This document shows, one piece after another, positions 27,086 to 36,715 of a stretch of 64,000 bases of DNA. The DNA lies in contig NZ_JACJUV010000001.1 of assembly GCF_014218805.1 (NCBI RefSeq), forward strand, positions 3,918,501 to 3,982,500, in the 5' to 3' direction. Within the stretch, counting starts at the first letter, position 1. Each line of letters begins with the position of its first letter. The stretch is from Teredinibacter franksiae. Its GTDB lineage: Bacteria > Pseudomonadota > Gammaproteobacteria > Pseudomonadales > Cellvibrionaceae. Below the pieces are notes generated by a model. The model was not told the DNA's origin, did not search any database, and was given only the letters and a program-made list of their open reading frames with translations. Both the position numbers and the translations under genes were made by a program.

Positions 27086-28492
27086 ATGGTCTATTCGTTC
27101 GTTGGTTTTTTACTGTGTTTTACCTGTATTGGCTTGGCGTCTCTATGGCGTAGCCGAGGCACAAAGGAAGATTACTACCTTGCCAGCGGTAATGTACACC
27201 CCTGGTTAGTTGGGTTGTCGGCGGTTGCTACGAACAATAGTGGCTACATGTTTATTGGTGTTATCGGTTATACCTACGCAACGGGCTTGGCTTCCATCTG
27301 GCTTATGGTTGGTTGGATTACCGGCGATTTTGTGGCATCACTGTTTGTTCACAACCGTTTGCGCCAAGCAACCGAGAGAAGCGGTGAAATCAGTTATGCC
27401 GGTGTGCTCAGTCATTGGTATGGGCAAAATTTTACGGCGCTTCAGCGTTTAATTGGTTTAGTCTCTCTGCTTTTACTATTGACCTATGCCGCTGCGCAGT
27501 TAGTCGCAGGCGGTAAAGCCTTGCATGTGCTTTTGGGTTGGCCGCTATGGGCTGGCTCGGTTGCGGGGGCCATTCTGGTCAGCCTTTATTGTTATGCTGG
27601 TGGTATTCGCGCATCCATATGGACCGATGCGGCCCAATCTATTGTTATGATTATTGCTATGGGCATGCTGTTAGTTGTGGCGGTAGTCAATTTGGGCGGT
27701 GCGTCCAGCGCGATCGAACAAATGCACGCGGTAGAAGGATTTATGGACTGGCTGCCAAAAGATCTGGTATTACCTGGGTGGCTTGGCGGCGGGTTGTTTA
27801 TTTTGAGTTGGTTGTTTGCTGGATTCTCGGTAATAGGGCAGCCCCATATTATGGTGCGCTTTATGGCCTTAAACGACTCGTCAAATATGCGTCAGGCAAA
27901 ATTATGGTACTACCTATGGTTTTCGGTTTTTTACTGCATGGCTACAGGTGTAGGCCTGCTTGCACGCATTTATTTGTCAGATACAGGGGCGTTTGATGCA
28001 GAGTTGGCTTTACCCACCATGGCTCTGGAGTTACTGCCTCCCGTTTTTGTCGGCTTAATACTTGCTGGTATTTTTGCTGCAACGATGTCCACCGCCGATT
28101 CGCTTGTGCTCAACTGCTCGGCAGCGATTACCCACGATATACTGCCCCATAATATTGAGCGCACCCGGTTGCTAAAACTTACCACGTTATTGATTACCGG
28201 CGTGGCTCTCTTGCTGGCACTCTCAAACAATCAAAGCGTATTTAGTATGGTCATTATGGCCTGGTCGGGCTTGGCCAGCGCCTTCGCGCCACTGCTGTTA
28301 TTTCTATGTTTGGGGAAGCGGCCTTCGCAAATGGCAAGCATCGTCGCCATAATTACGGGTTTTGCTGTTGCGCTTTCGTGGCGGCTGCTCGGTTTGCATG
28401 GAATGGTGTATGAGGGCTTACCAGGCATTGTAGTGGGTACAAGTGTTCTGTATTTGTATCCTTTGTTAGTGAGGGGTAGCATAAAATCTTAG
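27086..28492 (+). CDS. Sodium:solute symporter (SSS/PutP family)
   Basis: 468 residues, about 13 TM helices, of the sodium/proline symporter type. Landmarks: KEDYYLASGNVHPWLVGLSA, AVATNNSGYMFIGVIGYTYA, YAGGIRASIWTDAAQS, AGIFAATMSTADS (the conserved TM8 sodium-site region), FAPLLLFLCLGKRPS. In ectoine loci such symporters commonly take up proline, ectoine or another compatible solute, so osmolyte uptake is inferred from context. Starts 110 bp after ectC. GGAA sits about 7 nt before the ATG. Confidence 0.88.
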   Translation: MVYSFVGFLLCFTCIGLASLWRSRGTKEDYYLASGNVHPWLVGLSAVATNNSGYMFIGVIGYTYATGLASIWLMVGWITGDFVASLFVHNRLRQATERSGEISYAGVLSHWYGQNFTALQRLIGLVSLLLLLTYAAAQLVAGGKALHVLLGWPLWAGSVAGAILVSLYCYAGGIRASIWTDAAQSIVMIIAMGMLLVVAVVNLGGASSAIEQMHAVEGFMDWLPKDLVLPGWLGGGLFILSWLFAGFSVIGQPHIMVRFMALNDSSNMRQAKLWYYLWFSVFYCMATGVGLLARIYLSDTGAFDAELALPTMALELLPPVFVGLILAGIFAATMSTADSLVLNCSAAITHDILPHNIERTRLLKLTTLLITGVALLLALSNNQSVFSMVIMAWSGLASAFAPLLLFLCLGKRPSQMASIVAIITGFAVALSWRLLGLHGMVYEGLPGIVVGTSVLYLYPLLVRGSIKS

Positions 28493-28882
28493 CAATTTTT
28501 TTGCGCTTCGGCAGTTTTAAAGGCTTGATGGAGTGGTCCGCAAGTAAACGCTGGAGTTCGATATTATCGCTTACTTCAGTTATTTGGCTGCGGAGCCTTT
28601 TCGAGGCATGTAAATTGCTATAAAGCCATTTTCATTCTATTCTTCTCGGCGGTTCTGGCAACCTGATCCCCACCGCAAGCTGCGCCATCGAGCCAGCGCC
28701 TACGGTTAATTGACCCGCTCACGCAGGTGGGAATAGGGGCGCCCTAAGCGCATGGGGTGGGCTCCTCACTTACGGTTTTTACAATCGCACTTGTTGGGTG
28801 TGCAGCTAAGAGGGGCTAGCGAAGGTCGTTATAGTAGCGGTAAGTACACGTTAACCCGGTTGGTAGAATGCGAAACGCCTCG
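28493..28882. other. Intergenic region, start of the gene-poor accessory stretch
   Basis: 390 bp between the convergent symporter and tautomerase genes. Nothing recognised: no terminator with a T-tract, no repeat, no plausible ORF. Confidence 0.5.
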
Positions 28883-29269
28883 TTATACATCAACTTTATA
28901 TTTGAGATCGTTGGCTTCATCGCCGGTGATGCCACGGAACCCCCATTGATGTGGCGCCTGTTCTTTAATTACAATTTCTACATCCACAGGTGAAATGGAT
29001 AGTTCGGCTTCAATTTTGTTGAAGAGGGCTTTAATAAGCCGCTTTTGAGTTTCGCTTTTTCTGCCTGACATCATATTTATTTCAATAACGGTATAAGCAT
29101 CAGAGCGCCCGCCGGGATAGTAAAAGTCTTCGGTCTCCATTGGAATAAAACGATGCGCTCTTTTATCTTCTGGTAGTCCCAGCTCCGAGTGCATACAACT
29201 ATGAATCACATTAGATAGCTGTGCTTTTATGGGATTTAGCTTTTCCCTAATACCGTATACTACGATCAT
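28883..29269 (-). CDS. Tautomerase-family protein
   Basis: 128 residues of the longer tautomerase type: MIVVYGIREKLNPIKAQLSN, HRFIPMETEDFYYPGGRSD, YTVIEINMMSGRKSETQKRL, then IKEQAPHQWGFRGITGDEA. This last block is typical of tautomerase-superfamily proteins. The N-terminal catalytic Pro of 4-oxalocrotonate tautomerase is not at position 2 (Ile instead), so classical tautomerase chemistry is uncertain. AAGGA lies 7 nt before the ATG. Confidence 0.82.
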   Translation of the reverse strand: MIVVYGIREKLNPIKAQLSNVIHSCMHSELGLPEDKRAHRFIPMETEDFYYPGGRSDAYTVIEINMMSGRKSETQKRLIKALFNKIEAELSISPVDVEIVIKEQAPHQWGFRGITGDEANDLKYKVDV

Positions 29270-29519
29270 TGTGAATCCTTGCTTGGCGTGTAACTAAAGT
29301 TTTGATGAGTTACTTAGCACGTTTATGGAAGTGGCCTGTATATGAAAGCTGATTTATCCGCCCTCTAAGTTGTCACCAAAGGGGGGGCGTTTACCTCCTA
29401 CTCAATAGGCCTTGGCGGCCCAAGTTATGGAGCGGTCTTTCGAGCTTTAGTATTCTTACCTTGGGTGTTCTTTACTTTGTGTTCTTGATGGATTTCCGAA
29501 TCTCGCTTTTCAACCATTT

Positions 29520-29819
29520 CTATTTGATTTCTATTTGATTTCTAACGCCGGGATTAAGTACTGAATCCATTTCCATAAAACCGCCTGTTACGGCCGAGCT
29601 TCCGCCCTGCGATTTCTTTTTCTTAAACCAGCCCAGTTTTCCCAGTATATTAGCGATAAAAAAGCCCACTATTGGTAGTGACCATACTAAGAAAAGGAGC
29701 CCAATTTGCTGTTTTGTTGACGGGACCCAGTTGTATATATCTCGGCTAATCAGGCAGTTGAAAAATATCAAAAGCAGTAAAAAGAGAACCGCGAAAGCGT
29801 AGAATTGAGGGTTTTGCAT
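29520..29819 (-). CDS. Small two-TM membrane protein
   Basis: 99 residues. Two hydrophobic segments (about 7-25, FAVLFLLLLIFFNCLIS, and about 38-60, IGLLFLVWSLPIVGFFIANIL), then a basic cytoplasmic patch (KLGWFKKKKSQGG) and a tail. The layout recalls PLDc_N-like two-TM modules, but the match is not specific. The last codons encode QIEIK from a short ATTTGATTTCT direct repeat (29519-29541). Ribosome-binding site weak. Confidence 0.55.
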   Translation of the reverse strand: MQNPQFYAFAVLFLLLLIFFNCLISRDIYNWVPSTKQQIGLLFLVWSLPIVGFFIANILGKLGWFKKKKSQGGSSAVTGGFMEMDSVLNPGVRNQIEIK

Positions 29820-29927
29820 AGTTACATTACCGTTGGAGGCACCGAAAATTGTGGCTACAGGGGTCGTGGCTACTTACCCCGTAACGGCTCAATCACGGTT
29901 ACCCGGGTGGAACGGCCACTACCGTTG

Positions 29928-30287
29928 TTACGGGTTACCGATTTGTGCTTGAATTTTCTTAGGCAAGCTTTTCACTGCGCGACTGTAAGACCAGTCTATC
30001 AGATGTTTAAGGTAGCCTTCGTCAAAGAGCTCAACATTTACGACTGAAACCCAATGAAATCTATGCATAAATCGGGCAGGTTTTACGCCGGGCTGATCGG
30101 TTAGCTCCAGAAATCGCTCCGGTATAACACGAAAGCTGAACCGCCATTTTTCTGGGGCGCTCGTTTTAAAATAGGCGAATTTTTTTTCGCCTATAGAATA
30201 CGCTAAAAGGTTTGAGGGGTGGCCACTCTCACGCTCAATTGCGCCAGGGTATGTGCGGCAGAACGCTTTTACTTGTTCTATGTTCAT
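29928..30287 (-). CDS. MmcQ/YjbR family protein
   Basis: 119 residues with the YjbR fold signature: IEQVKAFCRTYPGAIERE, KKFAYFKTSAPEKWRFSFRV, FLELTDQPGVKPARFMHRFHWVSV, LKHLIDWSYSRAVKSLPKK. Members are small double-wing DNA-binding-like proteins of unknown role. Good ribosome-binding site (AGGA, 9 nt). Stands alone. Confidence 0.88.
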   Translation of the reverse strand: MNIEQVKAFCRTYPGAIERESGHPSNLLAYSIGEKKFAYFKTSAPEKWRFSFRVIPERFLELTDQPGVKPARFMHRFHWVSVVNVELFDEGYLKHLIDWSYSRAVKSLPKKIQAQIGNP

Positions 30288-30693
30288 CAGTGATTCCTAG
30301 TGTGTTACTAGCAGCCCGGTAGCGTTGTAAGGTGCTTGGTAGTCTGGGGTTGGAGCCCACGATTATTAACAGCCTCGTTATAGCTCTAAAGAGCACCTGA
30401 AGGGTCGATGAAACTGTCGGTTACAATCGGGAATTTTCTGCAGGCAAGCTAAAACATAGCTACAGAAAACCCAATTCCCTAGAGGCCCCGCCGTAAAGAA
30501 ACCTGGTTACTTAACCGATTGGCTCAGTTGGCATCGCCACCTAAAGTAGGTATATCCGTTTATATAAATCTTGGGCGAACGGGTTAATGTTTTGAATTAG
30601 CTTCGTTTTCTTTTACTATCGACCGAACGTATTCTTCTTTTTGGAAACCCCTAGACACCCAATACTGGGAGAGTAGCAGGTGCAAAAAAACAG
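30288..30693. other. Intergenic region with an imperfect inverted repeat
   Basis: 406 bp without a gene. It holds GGGAATTTTCTG (30429-30440) against CAGAAAACCCAATTCCC (30463-30479), which pair with a 5-nt bulge. No T-tract follows. No other feature seen. Confidence 0.5.
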
Positions 30694-31254
30694 CTAGGAA
30701 TAATTTACACTGTACCTTACTTGGGAGAAATCGTTCGGGAATACCGATACTGCAGTATTTTCAAGCTTCACGTGGGCATCAAAATTACCGAAAAGTGAAA
30801 TACCTTTACCTAAAAGTATGGGTGCCTTAGTAATGGTTATTTCGTTAAGGCGTTTCAACTTGATAAAGTGAGTAATAGTTGAGCCGCCATCGATGTAGGC
30901 ATGCTTCAGACCACTGGACTCTAGTGTAAGAAGTAAATCTTGAGTATCTCCTGAGTACATCTCTACTTTTCCATGTAGGTTTTCGGGGGGCACTTTCACT
31001 GTGTTGCTTAATACAACTATCCGCAGATCACCGTAAAACCATTGTTCGGGGGTTAGCTTCATGCTGGAAATGATTTCCATACACTTACGTCCCATAATCA
31101 TACAATCCACAGACGCCATATAATCGCTGAAACCCATGTCTTCAGAGCCCATATCCGCGTCTAAATTTCCGGCCGTGTGAAGCCAGTCAACACCGCCGTT
31201 AAGGTCTGCAATATACCCGTCGGCACTTGTCGCTATATAAGCTGAGCATTTCAT
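30694..31254 (-). CDS. Dihydrofolate reductase / RibD C-terminal-like protein
   Basis: 186 residues from ATG 31254 (AAGGA 8 nt upstream); an upstream non-ATG start at 31272 is rejected. DHFR-fold reductase of the RibD C-terminal type: AYIATSADGYIADLNGGVDW, DCMIMGRKCMEII, LRIVVLSNTV, HAYIDGGSTITHFIK, TKAPILLGKGISLFG. These NAD(P)H-dependent reductases are widespread and usually of unknown substrate; a true folate role is unlikely. Isolated gene. Confidence 0.88.
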   Translation of the reverse strand: MKCSAYIATSADGYIADLNGGVDWLHTAGNLDADMGSEDMGFSDYMASVDCMIMGRKCMEIISSMKLTPEQWFYGDLRIVVLSNTVKVPPENLHGKVEMYSGDTQDLLLTLESSGLKHAYIDGGSTITHFIKLKRLNEITITKAPILLGKGISLFGNFDAHVKLENTAVSVFPNDFSQVRYSVNYS

Positions 31255-31369
31255 GTTGCTATTCCTTTGCACAAGTTATTTTATTCGAACACTGATTTCG
31301 CTTTTTGTTCAATCCAAGCATTGCCCTAAAAGCTGATTACCCAACGATTTAATGACCTTATCGCCAGCG

Positions 31370-31432
31370 AAAATATCAGAATACTGAGCACAAATTATTT
31401 TTGAGTATGTTGCTTCACTATTCTGATATTTT
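31370..31432. repeat. 14-bp perfect inverted repeat with 35-nt loop
   Basis: AAAATATCAGAATA (31370-31383) and TATTCTGATATTTT (31419-31432), 116 bp upstream of the DHFR-like gene. Could be an operator, a small-element end, or a structured RNA; nothing decides. Confidence 0.7.
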
Positions 31433-32172
31433 AGTGCGGAGGTTAGCGCGTTTCAAGTGAGGTTTTGGGTAAATGTTTTACAGGTCTAAAAGAGAAACCG
31501 AATAACTACCTTATAAAAGGCAGCCATCCTTTGCCCTCACAAGATACTTTGTGTCCAATCTATCGGTCTGAAACCGTCGATATGTATTAATGCTCTTTTT
31601 AGCGGCCTTCTTTTGTACTGTACGCGCGTTTCTTATCCCGCCAATGCTCTCTGATTATTCCTTTAGAAGGCTGGATACCCATTATAGGGTGATGGAATGA
31701 GCGGAGCAGATCTACTAAAATAGCATGCAGGTTAGGTGCGATTATTCTTTTAGAAGTAGATGTCCGCTTGTGAGCTAGTTAAGCACCTGTTTGGTGAGCT
31801 TGATTTGTTTGGAGTGCTTCGCGCTTGAGGGCGGCACTATTGTAGAAAGCTGTGGCGGGGGGGGCTCGGCTACCCTGCCTGCAGGGTGTTAATGGCATGT
31901 ATGCATCAAAAAGCGCTATTGTGATAAGCCGATGCTGTTAGACCATTCCAATGGTAGTCAACGCCGTCTATTATGGGTGCTGGTTGTGTCATTTGGTTTT
32001 GTAGAGCTTTGTGCGAGCCGTCAGCCCCCTAAAAAATCGAGTGAGGGGGGCGTTAATACATTCTAGCCATCGCATAACTGACGTATATGTATAAAACGTA
32101 TTATCGCCCTAGGGGGAGATCCGGTTCAATCGGCAGGGAGCGCTATTAATTGATTGTAGCCTCTGGCAGGCC

Positions 32173-32240
32173 TTAGTATAAGGCGGACTGTGCAGCGGAA
32201 GACTGGTTGCCTTTTCAAAAAGGCCAACGCTGTAATAAGG
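32173..32240. repeat. Dispersed repeat, copy A
   Basis: About 68 bp homologous to 38805-38871. A 26-bp left block containing TAAGGCGGACTG differs at 3 positions, and a 19-bp right block ending ATAAGG differs at 4, with near-equal spacing (about 23 nt). The middle of this copy folds into GGTTGCCTTTT/AAAAAGGCCAAC. Confidence 0.65.
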
Positions 32241-32449
32241 TTTGCCAGGCCACCAAGCGTCCCTGTAAATTTTGCCTTGCGCACGAGGCGTACACAAAGC
32301 CAGCGGCCAAAAGCAATTAATAGAGGTACTCACTAAATTAAATACCTTAAGATGCCCTGAGTTGAAGGGCAGCTTGCCCCAAATATAATGTACTCCAATT
32401 GGTTGTGCCCAGAGTGCATATCTATTTTACTAAAAGAGACTCCAGGCCT

Positions 32450-32824
32450 ATGAACAGTAAACCCCCAGCGCAGAGTAAATTTGAAAAAGTGCGGGCTGAG
32501 CAATTGGAATATAATGCAAAGCGGGAATCGGGCTATCGAGAACGCGCGCTAAAACTTTTTCCGTGGATTTGTGGTCGGTGCGCCAGAGAGTTCAATCGAA
32601 AAAACCTTTCTGAATTAACTGTTCACCATGTAGACCACAACCATGGTAATAACCCAAACGACGGCAGTAATTGGGAGTTGCTTTGTATCTATTGCCATGA
32701 CGAAGAACACACAAAATTCGAAAACTATGTGCAGTATGGCAATAGCTCAGAAACAACAAGAGAGGCTGCCACCTTTAACCCCTTTGCCGGCTTGAAAGAT
32801 AAAATGAAAGGGGACGGTGAGTGA
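32450..32824 (+). CDS. HNH nuclease, YajD family
   Basis: 124 residues from ATG 32450; an upstream non-ATG start at 32399 is less likely. The HNH zinc-finger nuclease core is clear: CGRC (Cys41, Cys44), LTVHHVDHNHGN (metal-binding and catalytic His), GSNWELLCIYCHDEEH (Asn and second CxxC at 79-82). This matches E. coli YajD. It probably nicks or cuts DNA, but its biological job is unknown. There is no restriction, toxin or phage partner beside it. Confidence 0.88.
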   Translation: MNSKPPAQSKFEKVRAEQLEYNAKRESGYRERALKLFPWICGRCAREFNRKNLSELTVHHVDHNHGNNPNDGSNWELLCIYCHDEEHTKFENYVQYGNSSETTREAATFNPFAGLKDKMKGDGE

Positions 32825-32864
32825 TCAAGCGGCATCGACTAAAAAATTATAGTTCGGCTGGGCG

Positions 32865-32902
32865 GCGCCTACGCCTCAATTGGCCGTTGTTGGCGTAGGC
32901 GC
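32865..32902 (+). terminator. Hairpin after the HNH gene
   Basis: GCGCCTACGCC (32865-32875) and GGCGTAGGCGC (32892-32902) form a perfect 11-bp stem with a 16-nt loop, 41 bp after the stop. T-tract is lacking, so terminator function is uncertain. Confidence 0.5.
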
Positions 32903-33618
32903 TATTGACTCTAAGCGAAACGAACTTTCGGAATTCCCGATTGCTCGTCATATTTAGAGCGTTTTCGTGTCAATAATTCACTCTTTACTTGTGCCTTTCT
33001 ATTCCTAGCGACACATGGGCCTAATTCACATGTTGATTGATTTGGTTAAACATAGTTCAGCGATGATTTGTGTTGCGTGTCGCAATATGCGTTGCGTATT
33101 CTATGTGCCGTGCATCTCTAGTTGGTACGTTAGTTGAGTAATTGTTTTTCACTCAATAGCGGCATCTTGGGGTGTTTTTTCATTGCTTTTGATGCCAAAG
33201 AAGAGTCACGGATATGGTGTTTATTCAGTTTTCACACCTGCCATAACGTTTGTTAGTTTTCGATTAAAGTTGAATGGTTGGGAAGTTCGAAGTGAGGCAT
33301 AAATTTTCAGTGCGTAACATGTGGTATTACAGCTCATCTATGCTTGTGGGCCAATCATTAGACTAAAAAGTATATTTAATATGGCGTGTCGATAAAGTTT
33401 TTGAATTATTAAGCAGGTTGAAAATGAATTTGTATCGCGCTCTGCTTTTTGTTGTCACGGTAAACATCACCTAACACTTAATTACATAATAAAGTTTGGT
33501 TGGTTAGTACTCTCTCCCCAGTGAATGCCTACAACTGTGTTCGCATACACATAAATACCCGTTACCATTCATATAGTTCCTAAAGATAAACAGCAAGAAT
33601 AATATTTTGGAGGACAAA
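32903..33618. other. Intergenic region, 0.7 kb
   Basis: AT-rich. A 16-codon reading frame at 33424-33474 (MNLYRALLFVVTVNIT) looks like a bare signal-peptide start, possibly a decayed gene remnant or leader. Otherwise nothing recognised. Confidence 0.45.
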
Positions 33619-34851
33619 ATGAAATATTCCATGACTATGACGTTCAGAGGTTTCATCCTGATTTTTTTATTCCCTTTATATGCCGTTGCGCAAGAGCGGG
33701 ATTCTTATGCATTCGAAATTACAGATGGGGATGTTCTGTTAACCCCCGCACGTTGTGCCCCAGATGGTTGTGCGCCAACGGCGGCGGCCTTAACCGGTCG
33801 TTTTGTCGCGTTCTTGCCCGCTGGCGCAACGCAATTGTTTTTCTTATCATCAACCGTTGAAACGCAGCCAAGCTTGGCATTTCAACTGCCAGCCGACCCT
33901 AATGAAGATAGCGGTGGGGTTAGCCGAGAGGCGTCGTTTGACTATGACGGAAGTTCACTGTTAGTTAAAGGGGTGGTTGATGCACGAGCATTTGATGGGC
34001 CTCTTATAGAGTATCGCTTTAGTGCTAAGGTTGTAACGAAGCCTAGTGATGATGTTGCATTTTATGTGGCCCGGCCTGACTTTAGAAAATGCGTTTCCCC
34101 TCTCTGTGGCGGTTATTTTGTAAAATCGGTCAATAAAAAACGTACCCAGTGCGCCGATGGCACGCAGCAAAATGAGTGCTATGTAGCAGAACTGAACCTG
34201 CCTGTAGGCACTGCAGTCGAGCAACTTCTTGGAAGTTCCACGCCGTTGTTTTTGGTTGGAATAATCGAGGATAAAAAGTTCGAGGGCTTTGGTAACCTGG
34301 GTGTTTTCAATGCAAAAGGAGCATTTGAATCTGCGACGGATGAATCTGCTGTAGGTACATTTTACGGTGCCGAGAACAACGGCATTATGTGTATTACATC
34401 GCCCTGTTTCACTTATGACCTTACAGTGCTCAATAGAATGCGAGAGACCCCGGTCTCCCGTATCAATTTCGATAAAGTAAACGCCGATGCAGAAAAAATT
34501 GACGAAGCACAGCAGCTGCTAGCTAATGGCGAGGTGCTCTATGCGTCTGGACGCACATACAAGTACAAAGGTTTTGCTGGCACAGGAGTTGAATTTATTG
34601 TTCAACAGTTTTACCTTCCGATAGAGCCTGACGCCAAGTGCGAAGAAGGTTACAGTTTTAGTGGCGGTGCCTGCAAAACGCAGTATGGGTGCACATACCC
34701 TGAAATACAGTTAAATGGCGTTGGCGGGGCACCAGTAATAGACCCGAAAACCGGCGAAATGACTACCAGCATTACACAAAGCTGCGTTAAAACTTGTGAA
34801 TTTCCAGGGGTGATTCAAGAACCTGGAATTTGCGTTGTTTATTACCCTTAA
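33619..34851 (+). CDS. Secreted Cys-rich protein, DUF6748-like
   Basis: 410 residues. ATG 33619 is chosen since GGAGG lies 5 nt upstream; the TTG at 33607 overlaps that site. Signal peptide about 1-24 (LFPLYAVA, then QERD). Three C-x4-C motifs recur: CAPDGC (46-51), CVSPLC (158-163), CITSPC (258-263), and a C-terminal cluster of Cys residues follows (CEEGYSFSGGACKTQYGC). The segments CVSPLCGGYFVKSVN and ECYVAELNLP fit my memory of DUF6748, a secreted family seen in myxobacteria and others, function unknown. Isolated gene flanked by long spacers; possibly acquired. Confidence 0.75.
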   Translation: MKYSMTMTFRGFILIFLFPLYAVAQERDSYAFEITDGDVLLTPARCAPDGCAPTAAALTGRFVAFLPAGATQLFFLSSTVETQPSLAFQLPADPNEDSGGVSREASFDYDGSSLLVKGVVDARAFDGPLIEYRFSAKVVTKPSDDVAFYVARPDFRKCVSPLCGGYFVKSVNKKRTQCADGTQQNECYVAELNLPVGTAVEQLLGSSTPLFLVGIIEDKKFEGFGNLGVFNAKGAFESATDESAVGTFYGAENNGIMCITSPCFTYDLTVLNRMRETPVSRINFDKVNADAEKIDEAQQLLANGEVLYASGRTYKYKGFAGTGVEFIVQQFYLPIEPDAKCEEGYSFSGGACKTQYGCTYPEIQLNGVGGAPVIDPKTGEMTTSITQSCVKTCEFPGVIQEPGICVVYYP

Positions 34852-35223
34852 TGTAAGCCGCACACAGGGATGTGTGTTTTGCACCAAATAGCAGAATAGA
34901 GCGCGTAAAATCTTATTTATACGGCCGATATAAAGCTTGCCTTGCGCCTTAGACTGCTCTGCCCTTATCTGAATTTGGAAAATCCTGTGCTTTATCAGGT
35001 TTGTAGTTGAAGGGTGCATTTCTAAGCGTCACTAGGTTAAGCCCTTATCAAAATAGTTTTGTCCGATCACGGTAAGACTTTTTAGCCGCCACCTTCTCTT
35101 GGATTGGCAATCAGCAATAAACAATACACTTTCTGGTTGTAGCCCACTTCTTAAAGCGCTTTGGACTTATGCATTTGGGCGGCATAATGAGCCATACACT
35201 CTCTTTCAGCTAAGGCGACTTTT
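34852..35223. other. Intergenic region with a weak terminator
   Basis: 372 bp. CACACA-GGGA-TGTGTG followed by TTTT (34861-34880) is a short terminator candidate 9 bp after the secreted-protein stop. The rest shows nothing recognisable; the promoter of the SDR gene should be at its right end. Confidence 0.45.
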
Positions 35224-36690
35224 ATGCCCGTTCAGCCCAATCATTCCATACGGGCGCTTGTCTTCGGCGCGAGTGGCTACATAGGTAGTTATTTGGTGCC
35301 TTTGCTAACAAGTAGCGGTTTTAAGGTTCGTGCCTGCTCCCGGTCTGCAGAGGTACTGCAGGCGCGAGAGTGGCCGCAGGTAGAGGTAGTGGCGGCCGAT
35401 TCGCTGGTGCCAGCTTCCCTGCATAATGCGCTTGCCGGTATCGAAGTTGCCTATTACTTGGTCCATTCCATGTCGGCGGGCAAGCACTTTGCACGTTTGG
35501 ATTTGCAGGCGGCAGCCAACTTTGCAGCCGCTGCTGAGCAGGCCGGTGTAAAGCATATTGTATATTTGGGTGGGCTGGTTCCCAAAGGGGCTGATTCAGA
35601 ACACATAAACTCCCGTAAGGCGACAGGCGAGATGCTGCGCAACAGCGGCTCAGTGCCGGTTACAGAGCTTCGCGCGGGCATAATTGTTGGCCCAGGCTCT
35701 GCTGCGTTTGAAGTTATGCGGGATTTGGTTTTTCACCTGCCCGTTATGCTCACACCGAAATGGGTCCGCTCTAAATCACCACCCATCGCGCTCGACGATT
35801 TGCTTCAATACTTAGTGTTAATCGCGTTGAACGAGCAGGCTTTTAACAAGGTTTATGATACCGCAGGCTCCGAGTACCTTAACTACGAACAGATGATGCG
35901 CGTGCTCGCCAATGTGGCGGGGGTTCGTACGCCGCATATTATCGCCGTACCGCTGCTTTCTCCCAAATTGTCTTCTTATTGGCTGAAATATGTCAGCTCG
36001 GTCCCTACGAATATTGCGTGCGCACTTATTGAGGGTTTGCGGCACGACTTTAAGGCGCAGGATGCACCGCTGCGCGAACTCATTCCTCTGCCATTGCTCG
36101 ACTTCCGTACCAGTGTGGAGCGGGTCTTTGCTACTGAAAGAAAAAACGGCCTGCAATCACGTTGGGTGGAGGGTGCATTCAGCATTCGTCAGCAGCGCAT
36201 AGACGTTGCCTACTATGCCAAAAAAGCGGGCGGGTGCGCCTTTACACTGGCATCGCCAGAGTCGTTGTGGCGAGTGTTATGTACGATTGGGGGAAATAAA
36301 CGCTATTTTTACCTGAATTTTCTTTGGACCCTACGCGAGCTAATCGACTGGGCTGTTGGTGGCATTGGGCGCAATCGGAAACGCAGGCACCCCAGTGAAC
36401 TCCGCCTAGGGGATAAAGTAGATTCCTGGACGGTAATGGGCATGGAAAAAGAGCAACGCCTAACTCTGCAGTTTGGTATGCGTGCACCTGGGGCGGGTGT
36501 GTTGGAGTTCGAAATAAGCCAAACGGATGACGGGCAGTCATGTATCCGTGCCACCGCCTATTGGCACCCAGCAGGTGTTTTGGGTTTGCTGTATTGGTAC
36601 GCCTTGGAACCGGCACATTGGGTTATTTTTAAAGGAATGACAAAGGCCATTTGTAAACAAGCAGAGGCGCTTGAAGAAAAAAGTGATTAA
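35224..36690 (+). CDS. NAD(P)-binding SDR protein with C-terminal DUF2867
   Basis: 488 residues. The N-terminal two-thirds is an extended/atypical SDR: Rossmann motif VFGASGYIGSYLVP, AYYLVHSMSAG, HIVYLGGLVPKG, VTELRAGIIVGPGS. The C-terminal 150 residues match DUF2867 (LRLGDKVDSWTVMGMEKEQR, TAYWHPAGVLGLLYWYAL). This fusion is common in bacteria, with no settled substrate. ATG 35224 has AAGG 9 nt upstream. Converges on hemG with 25 bp between stops. Confidence 0.88.
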   Translation: MPVQPNHSIRALVFGASGYIGSYLVPLLTSSGFKVRACSRSAEVLQAREWPQVEVVAADSLVPASLHNALAGIEVAYYLVHSMSAGKHFARLDLQAAANFAAAAEQAGVKHIVYLGGLVPKGADSEHINSRKATGEMLRNSGSVPVTELRAGIIVGPGSAAFEVMRDLVFHLPVMLTPKWVRSKSPPIALDDLLQYLVLIALNEQAFNKVYDTAGSEYLNYEQMMRVLANVAGVRTPHIIAVPLLSPKLSSYWLKYVSSVPTNIACALIEGLRHDFKAQDAPLRELIPLPLLDFRTSVERVFATERKNGLQSRWVEGAFSIRQQRIDVAYYAKKAGGCAFTLASPESLWRVLCTIGGNKRYFYLNFLWTLRELIDWAVGGIGRNRKRRHPSELRLGDKVDSWTVMGMEKEQRLTLQFGMRAPGAGVLEFEISQTDDGQSCIRATAYWHPAGVLGLLYWYALEPAHWVIFKGMTKAICKQAEALEEKSD

Positions 36691-36715
36691 TATGCAGGCC
36701 TATTTAGTAGCTCAA

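Larger units (their letters stand above)
31255..32449. other. 1.2-kb gene-free region with several repeats
   Basis: No convincing coding frame on either strand. It contains a long inverted repeat (31370-31432), a 17-bp near-direct repeat (GATTATTCCTTTAGAAG at 31653 and GATTATTCTTTTAGAAG at 31740), a GC hairpin (GCCCCCT 32024-32030 with AGGGGGGC 32044-32051) and one copy of a dispersed repeat (32173-32240). Confidence 0.6.

Noticed and set aside
32109..32333. 74-codon leftward ORF, and the similar one at 38716-38949
   Set aside because: Both lie across the dispersed repeat copies and share residues only because of it; no ribosome-binding sites.
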